NCBI RefSeq assembly: GCF_900104965.1
Contig: NZ_LT629757.1
Location: 2,294,001 to 2,358,000, forward strand
Reading direction: 5' to 3'
Length of the DNA: 64,000 bases
Source of the DNA: Nocardioides scoriae
GTDB taxonomy: Bacteria > Actinomycetota > Actinomycetes > Propionibacteriales > Nocardioidaceae
A program made the translations under genes and the position numbers. The notes under the pieces are model-generated. The model saw nothing but the letters and a program-made list of their open reading frames with translations. It did not search any database and had not been told where the DNA came from. This document shows positions 41,397 through 49,190 of this stretch, one piece after another. Position 1 is the stretch's first letter; the number at the start of each line of letters is the position of its first letter.

Positions 41397-42154
41397 GCGG
41401 CTGGGAGCAGGTCGCCGTCCTCGCCGCCGGCCTCGGCGCCGGCGTGCTGACCTCGACGGTCGGCGTGGCCTCGCTGCTCAGCTTCCCGGTGCTGCTCGCG
41501 GTCGGTCTGCCCCCGGTCACCGCGAACGCCTCCAACACCGTCGGCATGGTCGGGGCGGGGGTGGGCGGCTCGTTCGGCTACCGCCACGAGCTGCGCCTGC
41601 ACCCCCGCCTGACCCTGGTCGTGCTGGCGTCGTGCGCGGCCGGCTCGGTCCTGGGCGCCACGTTGCTGCTCGCGCTGCCACCGGGTGTCTTCGAGGCGGT
41701 GGTGCCGTGGCTGATCCTCGGCACCAGCGTCCTGGTCGGCGTCCAGCCCCGGATCTCGCGCCGCGTCCGTGCCCGCCACGTCGGGGCGGCCGACCGCGTC
41801 GAGATGTCGCGGACCACGCTGGGCTTCTCGGCGCTCACCGGCGTGTACGGCGGCTACTTCGGGGCCGGCTCGGGCGTGATGATGGTGGCCGTCCTCGGCT
41901 TCGGGCTCGACCTGCCGTTCACGGTCGTCAACGCCCTCAAGACGCTGGCCATCATGTCGGCCAACGTCGTCGCGACCCTGGTGTTCCTCGTCTTCGCGCC
42001 GCTCGACTGGCCGGTCATCGTGCTGCTCGCCGCGGGCTCGGTCGTCGGGGGCTACGTCGGCGCCCACGTCGGCCGCCGGCTGCCCGACGCGGTCTTCCGC
42101 ACGCTGGTCGTCCTGGCCGGCGTCACGGCGGGCGTGCTGCTGCTCGTGCGCTAG
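41393..42154 (+). CDS. TauE/SafE family membrane permease
   Basis: 253 residues with about eight predicted helices and internal duplication: LGAGVLTSTVGVASLLSFPV and NASNTVGMVGAGVGGSFGYR in the first half, SALTGVYGGYFGAGSGVMMV and NALKTLAIMSANVVATLVFL in the second. The family moves small organic or sulfur-containing anions. Coupling to the FadR-type regulator (4-base overlap) suggests a shared anion substrate with the divergent operon (inference). It ends in a 4-base overlap with the convergent GNAT gene. Confidence 0.88.
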   Translation: MSGWEQVAVLAAGLGAGVLTSTVGVASLLSFPVLLAVGLPPVTANASNTVGMVGAGVGGSFGYRHELRLHPRLTLVVLASCAAGSVLGATLLLALPPGVFEAVVPWLILGTSVLVGVQPRISRRVRARHVGAADRVEMSRTTLGFSALTGVYGGYFGAGSGVMMVAVLGFGLDLPFTVVNALKTLAIMSANVVATLVFLVFAPLDWPVIVLLAAGSVVGGYVGAHVGRRLPDAVFRTLVVLAGVTAGVLLLVR

Positions 42155-43134
42155 CGGCCCGCCACCCGACGGGCCAGGCGGACCGGCGCCGTGGGCCGCA
42201 TCCCGAGCACGAACGGCTCCGGCCGCGCGCCGAGCCCGGCCTTGAACCGCGCCACCCGCTCGTCGACCTCGCCCACCAGGTCCGCGCTGGTGCAGCCCCG
42301 GCGGGCCACCTCGTCGAGGACGTGGGCGTGCAGCGCGAAGTTGGCCCGGGCGTCGCGGACCTCGCGCAGGCACCCGCCCACCCAGACGTACGCCGTCCGG
42401 TCGCGCACCAGCGTGACCAGCACGCCGACGCAGCGCCCGTCGAGGTGCGCCGCGTGGACGAGGGCCCCGGGGTGCGAGGCGACCAGCCGCTCCCACCCGG
42501 CGGGGCCGAGCGCGGCGTACGGGTCGGAGGCGCCGTGGGCGGCGTACGCCTCGCCCAGCAGCTGCGGCAGCACCCGCGCGGCCGTCGCCGCGTCGACCGG
42601 GCCGACGGTGACGCCCGCCTGCTCGGCGGTGCGCAGCGCGCGTCGCGTGTTGCGGTTGTACGCCGCGGCGGGGTCGCCCGGGCCGAGGTCGACCACCCAG
42701 GTGCGCGGCGACCCGACCTCCACGCCGGCGTCCTCCAGCAGCAGCACCTGCGCCGGCGTCGGCGAGCGCCGGTCCACCCGCAGCGCCACCGCCCCGCGGC
42801 GCCCGGCCCAGCCTCCCGCCGCGGCCACGACCGCCCGCAGGTGGTGGTCGTCGACGACCGGACCCAGGAACGGGAAGGGCGTCGGGGCCGGCACCCGGAC
42901 GGGCCCGCGCCGCGCCAGCAGCAGCGGCACCAGGCCGACGGCCTCGCCCGCGACCTCGGCCGCCAGCAGCTCCAGCCGCCAGCCCCGCAGGTCCGCGAAC
43001 GCCGTCAGGAAGGCCGCCTCGTGAAAGGCCGTGGCCCCGGCCCAGCGCCCGAGCTCGCGGTCCCAGTCGGCCGGCGTGCGGCGCGACCAGCGCACCCGGG
43101 CGTCGCCCGTCCCGACGAGCAGCACCCCGACCAC
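42151..43134 (-). CDS. GNAT-family acyltransferase (CelD/FemAB-like)
   Basis: 327 residues. FHEAAFLTAFADLRGWRLEL, a FPFLGPVVDDHH loop, YNRNTRRALRTAEQAGVTVG and VDERVARFKAGLGARPEPF follow the two-lobe pattern of CelD/BcsL and FemAB-type GNATs. The last motif places the acceptor-pocket Lys typical of these proteins. It likely acylates a sugar or amino-sugar in an envelope glycan. The start is uncertain between GTG 43134 and GTG 43125, the latter better spaced from AGGGAG. It is divergent from a GT4 gene. Confidence 0.72.
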   Translation of the reverse strand: MVGVLLVGTGDARVRWSRRTPADWDRELGRWAGATAFHEAAFLTAFADLRGWRLELLAAEVAGEAVGLVPLLLARRGPVRVPAPTPFPFLGPVVDDHHLRAVVAAAGGWAGRRGAVALRVDRRSPTPAQVLLLEDAGVEVGSPRTWVVDLGPGDPAAAYNRNTRRALRTAEQAGVTVGPVDAATAARVLPQLLGEAYAAHGASDPYAALGPAGWERLVASHPGALVHAAHLDGRCVGVLVTLVRDRTAYVWVGGCLREVRDARANFALHAHVLDEVARRGCTSADLVGEVDERVARFKAGLGARPEPFVLGMRPTAPVRLARRVAGR

Positions 43135-43309
43135 GCTCCCTGTCGATCACCCGATTGCCGACGGCAACCAGGTCAGCATGCCCCGCCCCGGCGTCCTCCA
43201 CACCCCGACGTCCACGGGACGGCCGCCCGCACCCAGCGTGCGTCGCGCGGTGGCGGGCCGACCACCTGCGCGTCGCGCGCCGTTCAGCCGGGCCGCGCAC
43301 GCTGGCCGG

Positions 43310-44452
43310 ATGCGCATCGCCCAGGTCGCCAACTTCGTCGGTCCCACCTCGGGCGGGGTCAAGACGGTGCTCGACGCCCTGGGCCGGGGCTACGTCGCGG
43401 CGGGGCACGAGCGGCTGCTCGTCGTCCCGGGACCGTTCGACGCGGTGGAGGAGTCGGCCGCCGGGACCGTCGTGCGTCTCCGGGCGCCGCAGGTGGGCGG
43501 CGGCTACCGGCTGGTCGTCGACCCGTGGCGGATCACGGCGGCGCTCGAGGAGTTCGGCCCGACGTCGGTCGAGCTGTCGGACAAGTGGAGCCTGTTCCCG
43601 GTGGCGCGCTGGGCGCGGCGTCGCGGCACCCCCAGCGTGCTGCTGTCGCACGAGCGTCTCGACGCGATGCTGACGCTGCGCACCGGCGCGGGCGCCGGGC
43701 TCGGCACGGGCATCGAGTCGTCCGTGCGGGTGCTCGACCGGCGCCTGGCGCGGGCCGTCGACACGATCGTGGTGACCTCCGGCTTCGCGCGGGCGGAGTT
43801 CGAGCCCGCGGCGCTGCGCGCGGGGACGCCGCTGGTGACGGTGCCGCTCGGGGTCGACCTGGAGACGTTCGCCCCCGCCTCGGCGCCGCCCGGTCGCGGG
43901 CGGGACGACGTCGTGCGCCTCGTCCACGTCGGCCGGCTGTCCCGGGAGAAGAGCCCGCACCTCGCGGTGGCGACCGCCGTCGAGCTGTGGCGGCGCGGCC
44001 TGCCCCTCCGCCTGGACGTGTACGGCGCCGGACCGCACCGCCACGAGCTCGTCGCGATCGCCGGGGACGCCCCGGTCCACCTGCACGGCCACGTCGGCGA
44101 CCGGCGCCTCGTGGCCCGGGCCCTGGCCGGGGCCGACCTGGCGCTGTCGGTGTGTCCCGGGGAGACCTTCGGGCTGGCCGTCCTGGAGGCGCTCGCCTCC
44201 GGCACCCCGGTCCTCACCTGCGACCGTGGCGGCGCCCGCGAGCTGGTCGACGCCGGCAGCGGCGCCTGGGGCGAGCCGACCCCGGCCGCGCTGGCCGACG
44301 CGGCGACCACCCTGCTCGCGCGACCCCGCGCCGAGCGGGAGGCGGGGGCGCGACGACGCGCCACGGCGTACCCCTGGAGCGCGACGGTCCGCTCCATGCT
44401 CGCGGTGCACGCTCAGCCCGGTCGCCGGCTCTCGGGCACCGTCACCGCCTGA
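43310..44452 (+). CDS. Family 4 glycosyltransferase, PimB/MgtA-like
   Basis: 380 residues. MRIAQVANFVGPTSGGVKTV at the N-terminus, VTVPLGVDLETFAPASA, LVHVGRLSREKSPHLAVATA and the EX7E motif in CPGETFGLAVLEALASGTPV define a retaining GT4. Similarity in layout to actinobacterial alpha-mannosyltransferases and the adjacent GT-C mannosyltransferase suggest a mannose donor (inference). The last 40 bases overlap the convergent GT-C gene. The ribosome-binding site is weak. Confidence 0.87.
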   Translation: MRIAQVANFVGPTSGGVKTVLDALGRGYVAAGHERLLVVPGPFDAVEESAAGTVVRLRAPQVGGGYRLVVDPWRITAALEEFGPTSVELSDKWSLFPVARWARRRGTPSVLLSHERLDAMLTLRTGAGAGLGTGIESSVRVLDRRLARAVDTIVVTSGFARAEFEPAALRAGTPLVTVPLGVDLETFAPASAPPGRGRDDVVRLVHVGRLSREKSPHLAVATAVELWRRGLPLRLDVYGAGPHRHELVAIAGDAPVHLHGHVGDRRLVARALAGADLALSVCPGETFGLAVLEALASGTPVLTCDRGGARELVDAGSGAWGEPTPAALADAATTLLARPRAEREAGARRRATAYPWSATVRSMLAVHAQPGRRLSGTVTA

Positions 44453-45792
44453 CCCGCGGCGGCCGCCACCCGCAGCCGGTGCGCGGGGGCACCGAGCAGG
44501 GCGGCGGTGAGCAGGGCGAAGGCCGCGGTGCCGCCGAGGACCACGAGGTAGAGGCCGTGCAGCGACGAGTCGAGCGGCGCGGCCAGGCCTCCGACGAGGC
44601 CCAGCACCACGGTCAGCAACCGCAGCCGGGCCGGCATCCGCAGGGCGGCGGCCAGTGGCAGCACCCACAGCAGGTACCAGAGGTGGACCGCCGGGCTCAG
44701 CACCAGCACGGCCAGCAGCGCCAGCACGGTGGCGCGCAGGGCCGCGGCCGGCGAGCCCGTCGGCGTCCGCAGCGCGACGGCGAGCACCAGCCCGACGGCC
44801 AGCAGCTGCGCCACCAGGCGCACCGCGTCGACCTCGCCCACCAGCAGCCCGAGCATGGCCGGCGCCGAGAGCGGGGTCAGCACCACGCCCGGCACGCCGA
44901 GCGCCTCCACCCACCCCAGGCCCAGGCCCCGGGGGACGCCGGCCAGCACCACCACCAGGCCCGCGACCAGCCCCGAGGCCGCGAGCCGCGCCAGCCGCGC
45001 CGCCAGCGGTGCGGCGACCGGCAGCGTCACCAGCGCGACGCCGACGCAGGCCAGCACGCCGGGCAGCTTGACCGCGAGCGCGAGCCCGGCCACCACCGAG
45101 CCCAGCAGCCAGCCGTGGCGGCGGGCCAGCACCAGCGCCGCGGCCACGAGCCCCACCACCAGCAGGTCGTGGTGCAGGCCGCCGACGCCGTGCGCCACGA
45201 GCAGCGGGCTGGGCAGCGCCAGAGCCGCGGCGCGCGCCGGGTCGACGCCGTCCCACCGGGCCAGCCGCGGGAGCGCCCACACCAGCAGCGCCAGGCCCAG
45301 CAGGGCCAGCAGGCGGTAGCCGAGCAGCAGCAGGTGAGGCTCGCTCGTCAGGTCGGCGACCAGGTCGCCCCACAGCAGCGGCACCGGCCCGTACGGCGTC
45401 GGCGTCCACCGCCACATCGGGTCCACCAGCTCGCCCGCCGGCCCGTCGAGCACGCTCGGCGTCCACACGTACGGCGACAGGTCGAGGTGGGTGAGCAGCC
45501 CCTGCGCGACGTAGCTCCAGCCGTCCCGGCTGAACAGCGGCGGCGCGAGCACCAGCGGCGCCGACCACCAGACCACCGCCCGCCGCACCACGGCCAGGTC
45601 GGCCTCGCCCCGCGCCGCCGCCGCGCACAGCGCCAGCCACGCCGACCCCAGCAGTCCCAGCCCGGTCAGCACCACCAGCAGCGCGGCCATCCGCAGCGAC
45701 GTCGTGGCGGCCCACGGCGTCAGCAGCGACGCGACCAGCACCAGCAGGGACCCCACGACACCTCGACGCAGCACCGGCCCAGCCCACCCCAC
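44413..45792 (-). CDS. GT-C polyprenol-phosphate-mannose-dependent mannosyltransferase (MptA/MptB-like)
   Basis: 459 residues with 11-13 predicted membrane helices. The first extracytoplasmic loop carries FSRDGWSYVAQGLLTHLDLS with PYVW, the catalytic-Asp region of MptA/MptB-type alpha-1,6-mannosyltransferases. WRWTPTPYGPVPLLWGDL and GGLHHDLLVVGLV follow as in that family. In mycobacteria these extend the mannan core of lipomannan. Here it may make a lipoglycan or capsule mannan (inference). The start is GTG; alternatives nearby are out of frame. Confidence 0.86.
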   Translation of the reverse strand: MGWAGPVLRRGVVGSLLVLVASLLTPWAATTSLRMAALLVVLTGLGLLGSAWLALCAAAARGEADLAVVRRAVVWWSAPLVLAPPLFSRDGWSYVAQGLLTHLDLSPYVWTPSVLDGPAGELVDPMWRWTPTPYGPVPLLWGDLVADLTSEPHLLLLGYRLLALLGLALLVWALPRLARWDGVDPARAAALALPSPLLVAHGVGGLHHDLLVVGLVAAALVLARRHGWLLGSVVAGLALAVKLPGVLACVGVALVTLPVAAPLAARLARLAASGLVAGLVVVLAGVPRGLGLGWVEALGVPGVVLTPLSAPAMLGLLVGEVDAVRLVAQLLAVGLVLAVALRTPTGSPAAALRATVLALLAVLVLSPAVHLWYLLWVLPLAAALRMPARLRLLTVVLGLVGGLAAPLDSSLHGLYLVVLGGTAAFALLTAALLGAPAHRLRVAAAAGQAVTVPESRRPG

Positions 45793-45919
45793 CCAGGCGT
45801 CCGCAGCGTGACGCCGACGCGACGGGGACGCGGCGCCTGCACGGACGCGCTGCTGCTCGCGGACGAGGGCGCCCGCCCGGCGACCCTGCAGCTGCGCGCC
45901 AGGGGCGGGCCGCCGCGGC

Positions 45920-46996
45920 TCACTCCCCCGGCAGCGCCCGCACCCCGGCCAGCCCGACCTCCACCCAGCGGCGCAGGGCCTCCCCCTCGCACGCCTCGGG
46001 GGTCACCCGCAGCCAGCCGCCCATGGCGCGCCCGCGCATCACCATCGGCTCGACCCCGGGCTCGGCCAGCAGCGCCGCCCCCTGCTCGGGCTCGACCCGC
46101 AGCATCAGGCCGCCCTGCCCGCTCACCGCCACGGCCATGTGGTCCTCGACGAGGAACGCCAGCCCGCCGAACATCTTCTTCTCGCGGACCTCGCTCGGCA
46201 CGTCGAGCTCGTCGGTGGTCTCCAGCACGTCGCGGACCCGGTCCGCGAGCTCCACGTCGTACGCCATGGGTCCAGGGTGCCCCCGCTCCGCCGTCCCCGA
46301 CCAGAGGTCAGGCTGGGGGACGGCGACCTCGACGACGTAGGCGTCGTGGTCCGAGATCCGCCGACCCTCCCGCTCGGCCGCGATGCGGGCCGCGCCGCCA
46401 CGCTCCCAGGCCTCCGGGACGCCGATGTGGTCGATGCTGCACAGGTCGGGCAGGTGGTGCGGCAGCGCCGAGGTCGGCACCACCAGCCCGAGCCGCCGCA
46501 CCGCTTCCCTGATGCGGTCGCGACCCGACCTCGAGCCGCTCCAGTCGGGCCCGCGCAGCGCGTTGTTCCAGTCCCCGCCCCAGACGACCGGACCCGCTGC
46601 CTCGACGGACGCGACGGCTTCGGCGGTGCGCTCGGCCGTCGTCGCCCCGACCCACGGCGCGCGCGTCCCGCAGCTGCGCCACGGGAGGATCGACGAGCAG
46701 CAGGTCCCCACCCCGTCGACCACGGCCATGGCCGAGGCGCCGTGGGGGTCCGGTCGCGGCTCCAGGTCCGCGGCTCGCGAGGCCACGGCAGCCCACGCGC
46801 GGCCCCCGGCCATGTCGCCGGCCGTCAGGTGGACCTCGTGGTCGTCGAGCCGAGTGCCTCGCCGGACCTCGGTCAGCAACAAGAGGTCACAATCCATCTC
46901 CCGGAGCAGGTCGCGGTCACGTTCGTCCCACCGGCCCTCCAGGTTCCACGTCCCGATGCGCACGTCGCGAGTCTGCCCGCCCAGAGGCGGGAGCAT
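45920..46996 (-). CDS. Fusion of an endonuclease/exonuclease/phosphatase domain and a TfoX N-terminal-like domain
   Basis: 358 residues in one frame. Residues 1-~230 are an EEP domain: IGTWNLEGRWDERD, LLLLTEVRRGT, VWGGDWNNAL, SIDHIGVPEAW and ISDHDAYVVEV supply the Asn, Glu, Asp-Asn, Asp-His and Asp-His catalytic sets. Residues ~245-358 are TfoX-N-like: MAYDVELADRVRDVLETTDE, EKKMFGGLAFLVEDHMAVAV, the MLRVEPEQGAALL segment and MRGRAMGGWLRV. A separate TfoX gene starting at ATG 46267 is possible, but no stop separates the two parts. The role is unknown; a nuclease joined to a competence-like domain hints at DNA handling (inference). Confidence 0.75.
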   Translation of the reverse strand: MLPPLGGQTRDVRIGTWNLEGRWDERDRDLLREMDCDLLLLTEVRRGTRLDDHEVHLTAGDMAGGRAWAAVASRAADLEPRPDPHGASAMAVVDGVGTCCSSILPWRSCGTRAPWVGATTAERTAEAVASVEAAGPVVWGGDWNNALRGPDWSGSRSGRDRIREAVRRLGLVVPTSALPHHLPDLCSIDHIGVPEAWERGGAARIAAEREGRRISDHDAYVVEVAVPQPDLWSGTAERGHPGPMAYDVELADRVRDVLETTDELDVPSEVREKKMFGGLAFLVEDHMAVAVSGQGGLMLRVEPEQGAALLAEPGVEPMVMRGRAMGGWLRVTPEACEGEALRRWVEVGLAGVRALPGE

Positions 46997-47015
46997 CGAC
47001 TTCCCGAGAAGGCAC

Positions 47016-47092
47016 GGCCACGGCGACGTACACCTCGCGCTGAGGAGACCGTCGGAACCCCACCAGCCCCCGAGGTGTACGTCCGCGTGGCC
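47016..47092. repeat. 22-bp inverted repeat in a divergent intergenic region
   Basis: Arms 47016-47037 and 47071-47092 are inverted copies with only two mismatches; the inner 13 bases (GACGTACACCTCG and its complement) are perfect. The spacer is 33 bases. It lies between the nuclease-TfoX gene and the GTPase gene, where a promoter or operator is expected. It may be a paired operator site or a long RNA hairpin in a leader. Confidence 0.8.
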
Positions 47093-47166
47093 CCTCGACC
47101 GTAGGCTCGACCGCTCCAGCCCGCCCCGCGCTCCGTCCCGCCGAGCCCCCAGGCCCAGGAGGCCCC

Positions 47167-47973
47167 GTGTCCCGCAGCACCGACCGCATCCGCACGATCA
47201 TGCCGACGTCGGGCCGCACCGCGCTGGGCGCGACCGTCGCCGGCACCGTGCTGACCCGCCTGGCCACGGCGCCCGACCGGATCGGGCGGGTGCTGCGGCG
47301 GCGCTACCCGACGGTGGCGGTCACGGGCATGACCGGCGTCGGCAAGACCCAGCTCGCCGACCGCCTGTCCCGGCGCACCTCGGGCGAGGGCGTCGCCGAG
47401 GTCGGCTCGGCCACCATGGAGCGACGCACCCGCCGCTCGCGCCGGCTCCACGGCTTCCGGTTCCTCGTCGTGCCCGGCGACAACGCCGCCACCCGTCTCG
47501 GCGCGCTGGACGAGGTCTTCCACGACGAGCCGGTCGACGGCGTCATCCACGTGGTCGCCAACGGCCACGCCACCCCGCGGCGCACGGCCGGCACCACCGG
47601 CTCGGGCACCGCCACCCGCGAGCAGCAGCTGGCCGCGGAGCTCGAGGACTGGGTCATCACCTCGCACCGCATCGCCTCCATGGCCGTGCGCCGGGACCGG
47701 CCGATCTGGCTGGTCGTCGCGGTCACCAAGGTCGACCTGTACGCCGACGACCTCGACGACGTCGTGCGCTACTACTCCCCCGGCAGCGGCTCCCCCTTCG
47801 GCGACAAGCTCGACGAGCTGCGCGCCCTCGCCGGCGGGGCGAAGCTCTCGATCGACGTGCTCCCGGTCTCGAGCCGGGGTGGCGACCGCAAGGCCGCCGT
47901 GTCCACCAAGGGCGCCACGGCCCTCGTCGACGCCCTCGCGGTCCGGATGGAGCAGCTCAGCGGCCACGTCTGA
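47167..47973 (+). CDS. P-loop GTPase domain protein of unknown function
   Basis: 268 residues. The G1 motif GMTGVGKT is at 54-61, a G3-like VPGDN at 102-106, the G4-like TKVD at 187-190 and a G5-like VSSRG at 234-238. TKVD rather than NKxD still suggests guanine specificity. The N-terminal ~45 residues contain a hydrophobic stretch (ALGATVAGTVLTRLATA) and an Arg cluster, which may associate with the membrane. No effector domain is present. AGGAGG lies 5 bases before the GTG. It stands alone, with no recognisable partner. Confidence 0.72.
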   Translation: MSRSTDRIRTIMPTSGRTALGATVAGTVLTRLATAPDRIGRVLRRRYPTVAVTGMTGVGKTQLADRLSRRTSGEGVAEVGSATMERRTRRSRRLHGFRFLVVPGDNAATRLGALDEVFHDEPVDGVIHVVANGHATPRRTAGTTGSGTATREQQLAAELEDWVITSHRIASMAVRRDRPIWLVVAVTKVDLYADDLDDVVRYYSPGSGSPFGDKLDELRALAGGAKLSIDVLPVSSRGGDRKAAVSTKGATALVDALAVRMEQLSGHV

Positions 47974-47991
47974 GCCGGCCCGACCGCAGCG

Positions 47992-48600
47992 TCAGGACCC
48001 CAGCACCCGGGCGCTCTCGACCTCCTGGGCCAGGCGTCGCAGCGTGGCCACGACGGGGTCCAGCATCACCGTGCCGACCACGACGACGTGCACCGCCGCT
48101 TCCGGGGTCGGGGCCGCCACCGCGATCTCCACGTCGACGGCCGCGAGCCGGCGGGCCGCCTCGGCGTACGCCTTCACCGACGCGTCCGACAGCGGCACGC
48201 CCGCGGCCCGGGCGTCGGCGACGGCACGGGTGAGCGACCCCACCAGCGGGTCGTCCGCGCACGACCCCCACCCCAGGTCCTCGAGCCAGCCGAGCACCTC
48301 CTCGCTCGGCACTGCGGGCTCGACCGGCGGCGGCAGGGCGTGGTGGGCGGCGCCCAGGAAGTCGTGCGGCGAGGCGGGCGGGGCCTCGAGCGCCTCGAGC
48401 ACGGCCCGCACCCCCGCGATCCCCAGTCCCCCCGACTCGACCAGCGCCCGGACCAGGCGCACCCGCTCGACGTGCGTCTCGTCGTACTCCGCCCGCGTGC
48501 GCGCCGTGGCCGTGCCCGGCATCAGCAGCCCCTCGCGCAGGTAGTACTTCAGCGTCGCCAGCGCCACCCCCGTGGTCGCGGCCAGCTCGGAGATCCGCAC
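47992..48600 (-). CDS. MerR-family transcriptional regulator
   Basis: 202 residues. VRISELAATTGVALATLKYY, the LREGLLMPGTATARTRAEYD segment and HVERVRLVRALVESGGLGIA form the MerR winged helix, followed by a ~130-residue ligand domain without obvious metal-binding Cys. The start is GTG 48600, as AGGGG lies 5 bases upstream. It is divergent from a DUF4188 gene with two dyad sites between (48619-48666), so it most likely controls both genes. The inducer is unknown. Confidence 0.9.
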   Translation of the reverse strand: MRISELAATTGVALATLKYYLREGLLMPGTATARTRAEYDETHVERVRLVRALVESGGLGIAGVRAVLEALEAPPASPHDFLGAAHHALPPPVEPAVPSEEVLGWLEDLGWGSCADDPLVGSLTRAVADARAAGVPLSDASVKAYAEAARRLAAVDVEIAVAAPTPEAAVHVVVVGTVMLDPVVATLRRLAQEVESARVLGS

Positions 48601-48609
48601 GCCCACCCC

Positions 48610-48666
48610 TTGACATCGGATAGTGCGACTGTCCATGGTGGTGCAGTCGTCGATAGCGACACTATC
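48610..48666. promoter_or_regulatory. Twin MerR operators and promoter in the merR/DUF4188 gap
   Basis: GATAGTGCGACTGTC (48619-48633, one mismatched pair) and GATAGCGACACTATC (48652-48666, perfect arms GATAG/CTATC around 5 bases) are two copies of one dyad, centres 33 bp apart, about three helical turns. TTGACA at 48610-48615 is a good plus-strand -35. Binding by the adjacent MerR protein is inference. Confidence 0.6.
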
Positions 48667-48680
48667 CAACTGGAGGCACC

Positions 48681-49181
48681 ATGACCACCCGGCCACCCCG
48701 CGTCACCCACGCGTACGACGGCGACCTCGTCCTGTTCCTCATCGGCGTCCGCCTGCACCAGCCGTGGCGGCTCGGGGTGGTCCGCCGCGTCCTCGCCGCG
48801 ATGCCGAGGATGATTGCCGAGCTGGAGGCCGACCGCGCGGCCGCCGAGCGCGACGGGACGCCCGGCCAGGGCTTCCTCGGCGCCCGCTACCTGCTCGACG
48901 GCGGCCACCCCACGGTGCTGCAGTACTGGCGCAGCACCGAGGACCTCTACCGCTACGCCGCCGACCCCGACCTCGAGCACCGCCCCGCCTGGAAGGCGTT
49001 CTACGGGTACGCCGCCTCGGCGCCGTCGGCGGTCACCATCTGGCACGAGACGTACGCCGTCCCGGCCGGCGGCCACGAGTCGATCTACGCCGGCCCCGCC
49101 AGCTTCGGTCTGGCCTCCCTGGCCGGGAGCGTGCCGGTCGCCCAGCGCGGCGAGCGCGCCCGCCAGCGGATGGCCTCCTGA
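48681..49181 (+). CDS. DUF4188 domain protein (small monooxygenase-like fold)
   Basis: 166 residues. LFLIGVRLHQPWRLGVVRRV, GQGFLGARYLLDGGHPTVLQ followed by YWRSTEDLYRYA, WKAFYGYAASAPSAVTIWHE and ESIYAGP are the DUF4188 pattern, related to heme- or flavin-free dimeric alpha-beta barrel (ABM) proteins. GGAGG lies 6 bases before the ATG. Control by the divergent MerR protein is likely. The physiological role is unknown; detoxification of a small molecule sensed by MerR is a guess. Confidence 0.82.
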   Translation: MTTRPPRVTHAYDGDLVLFLIGVRLHQPWRLGVVRRVLAAMPRMIAELEADRAAAERDGTPGQGFLGARYLLDGGHPTVLQYWRSTEDLYRYAADPDLEHRPAWKAFYGYAASAPSAVTIWHETYAVPAGGHESIYAGPASFGLASLAGSVPVAQRGERARQRMAS

Positions 49182-49190
49182 CGGGGAGGC

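Noticed and set aside
40736-45787. A 1683-codon minus-strand open frame
   Set aside because: It runs through five real genes in other frames or on the opposite strand. Its Ala/Arg/Gly composition is that of a GC-rich shadow.
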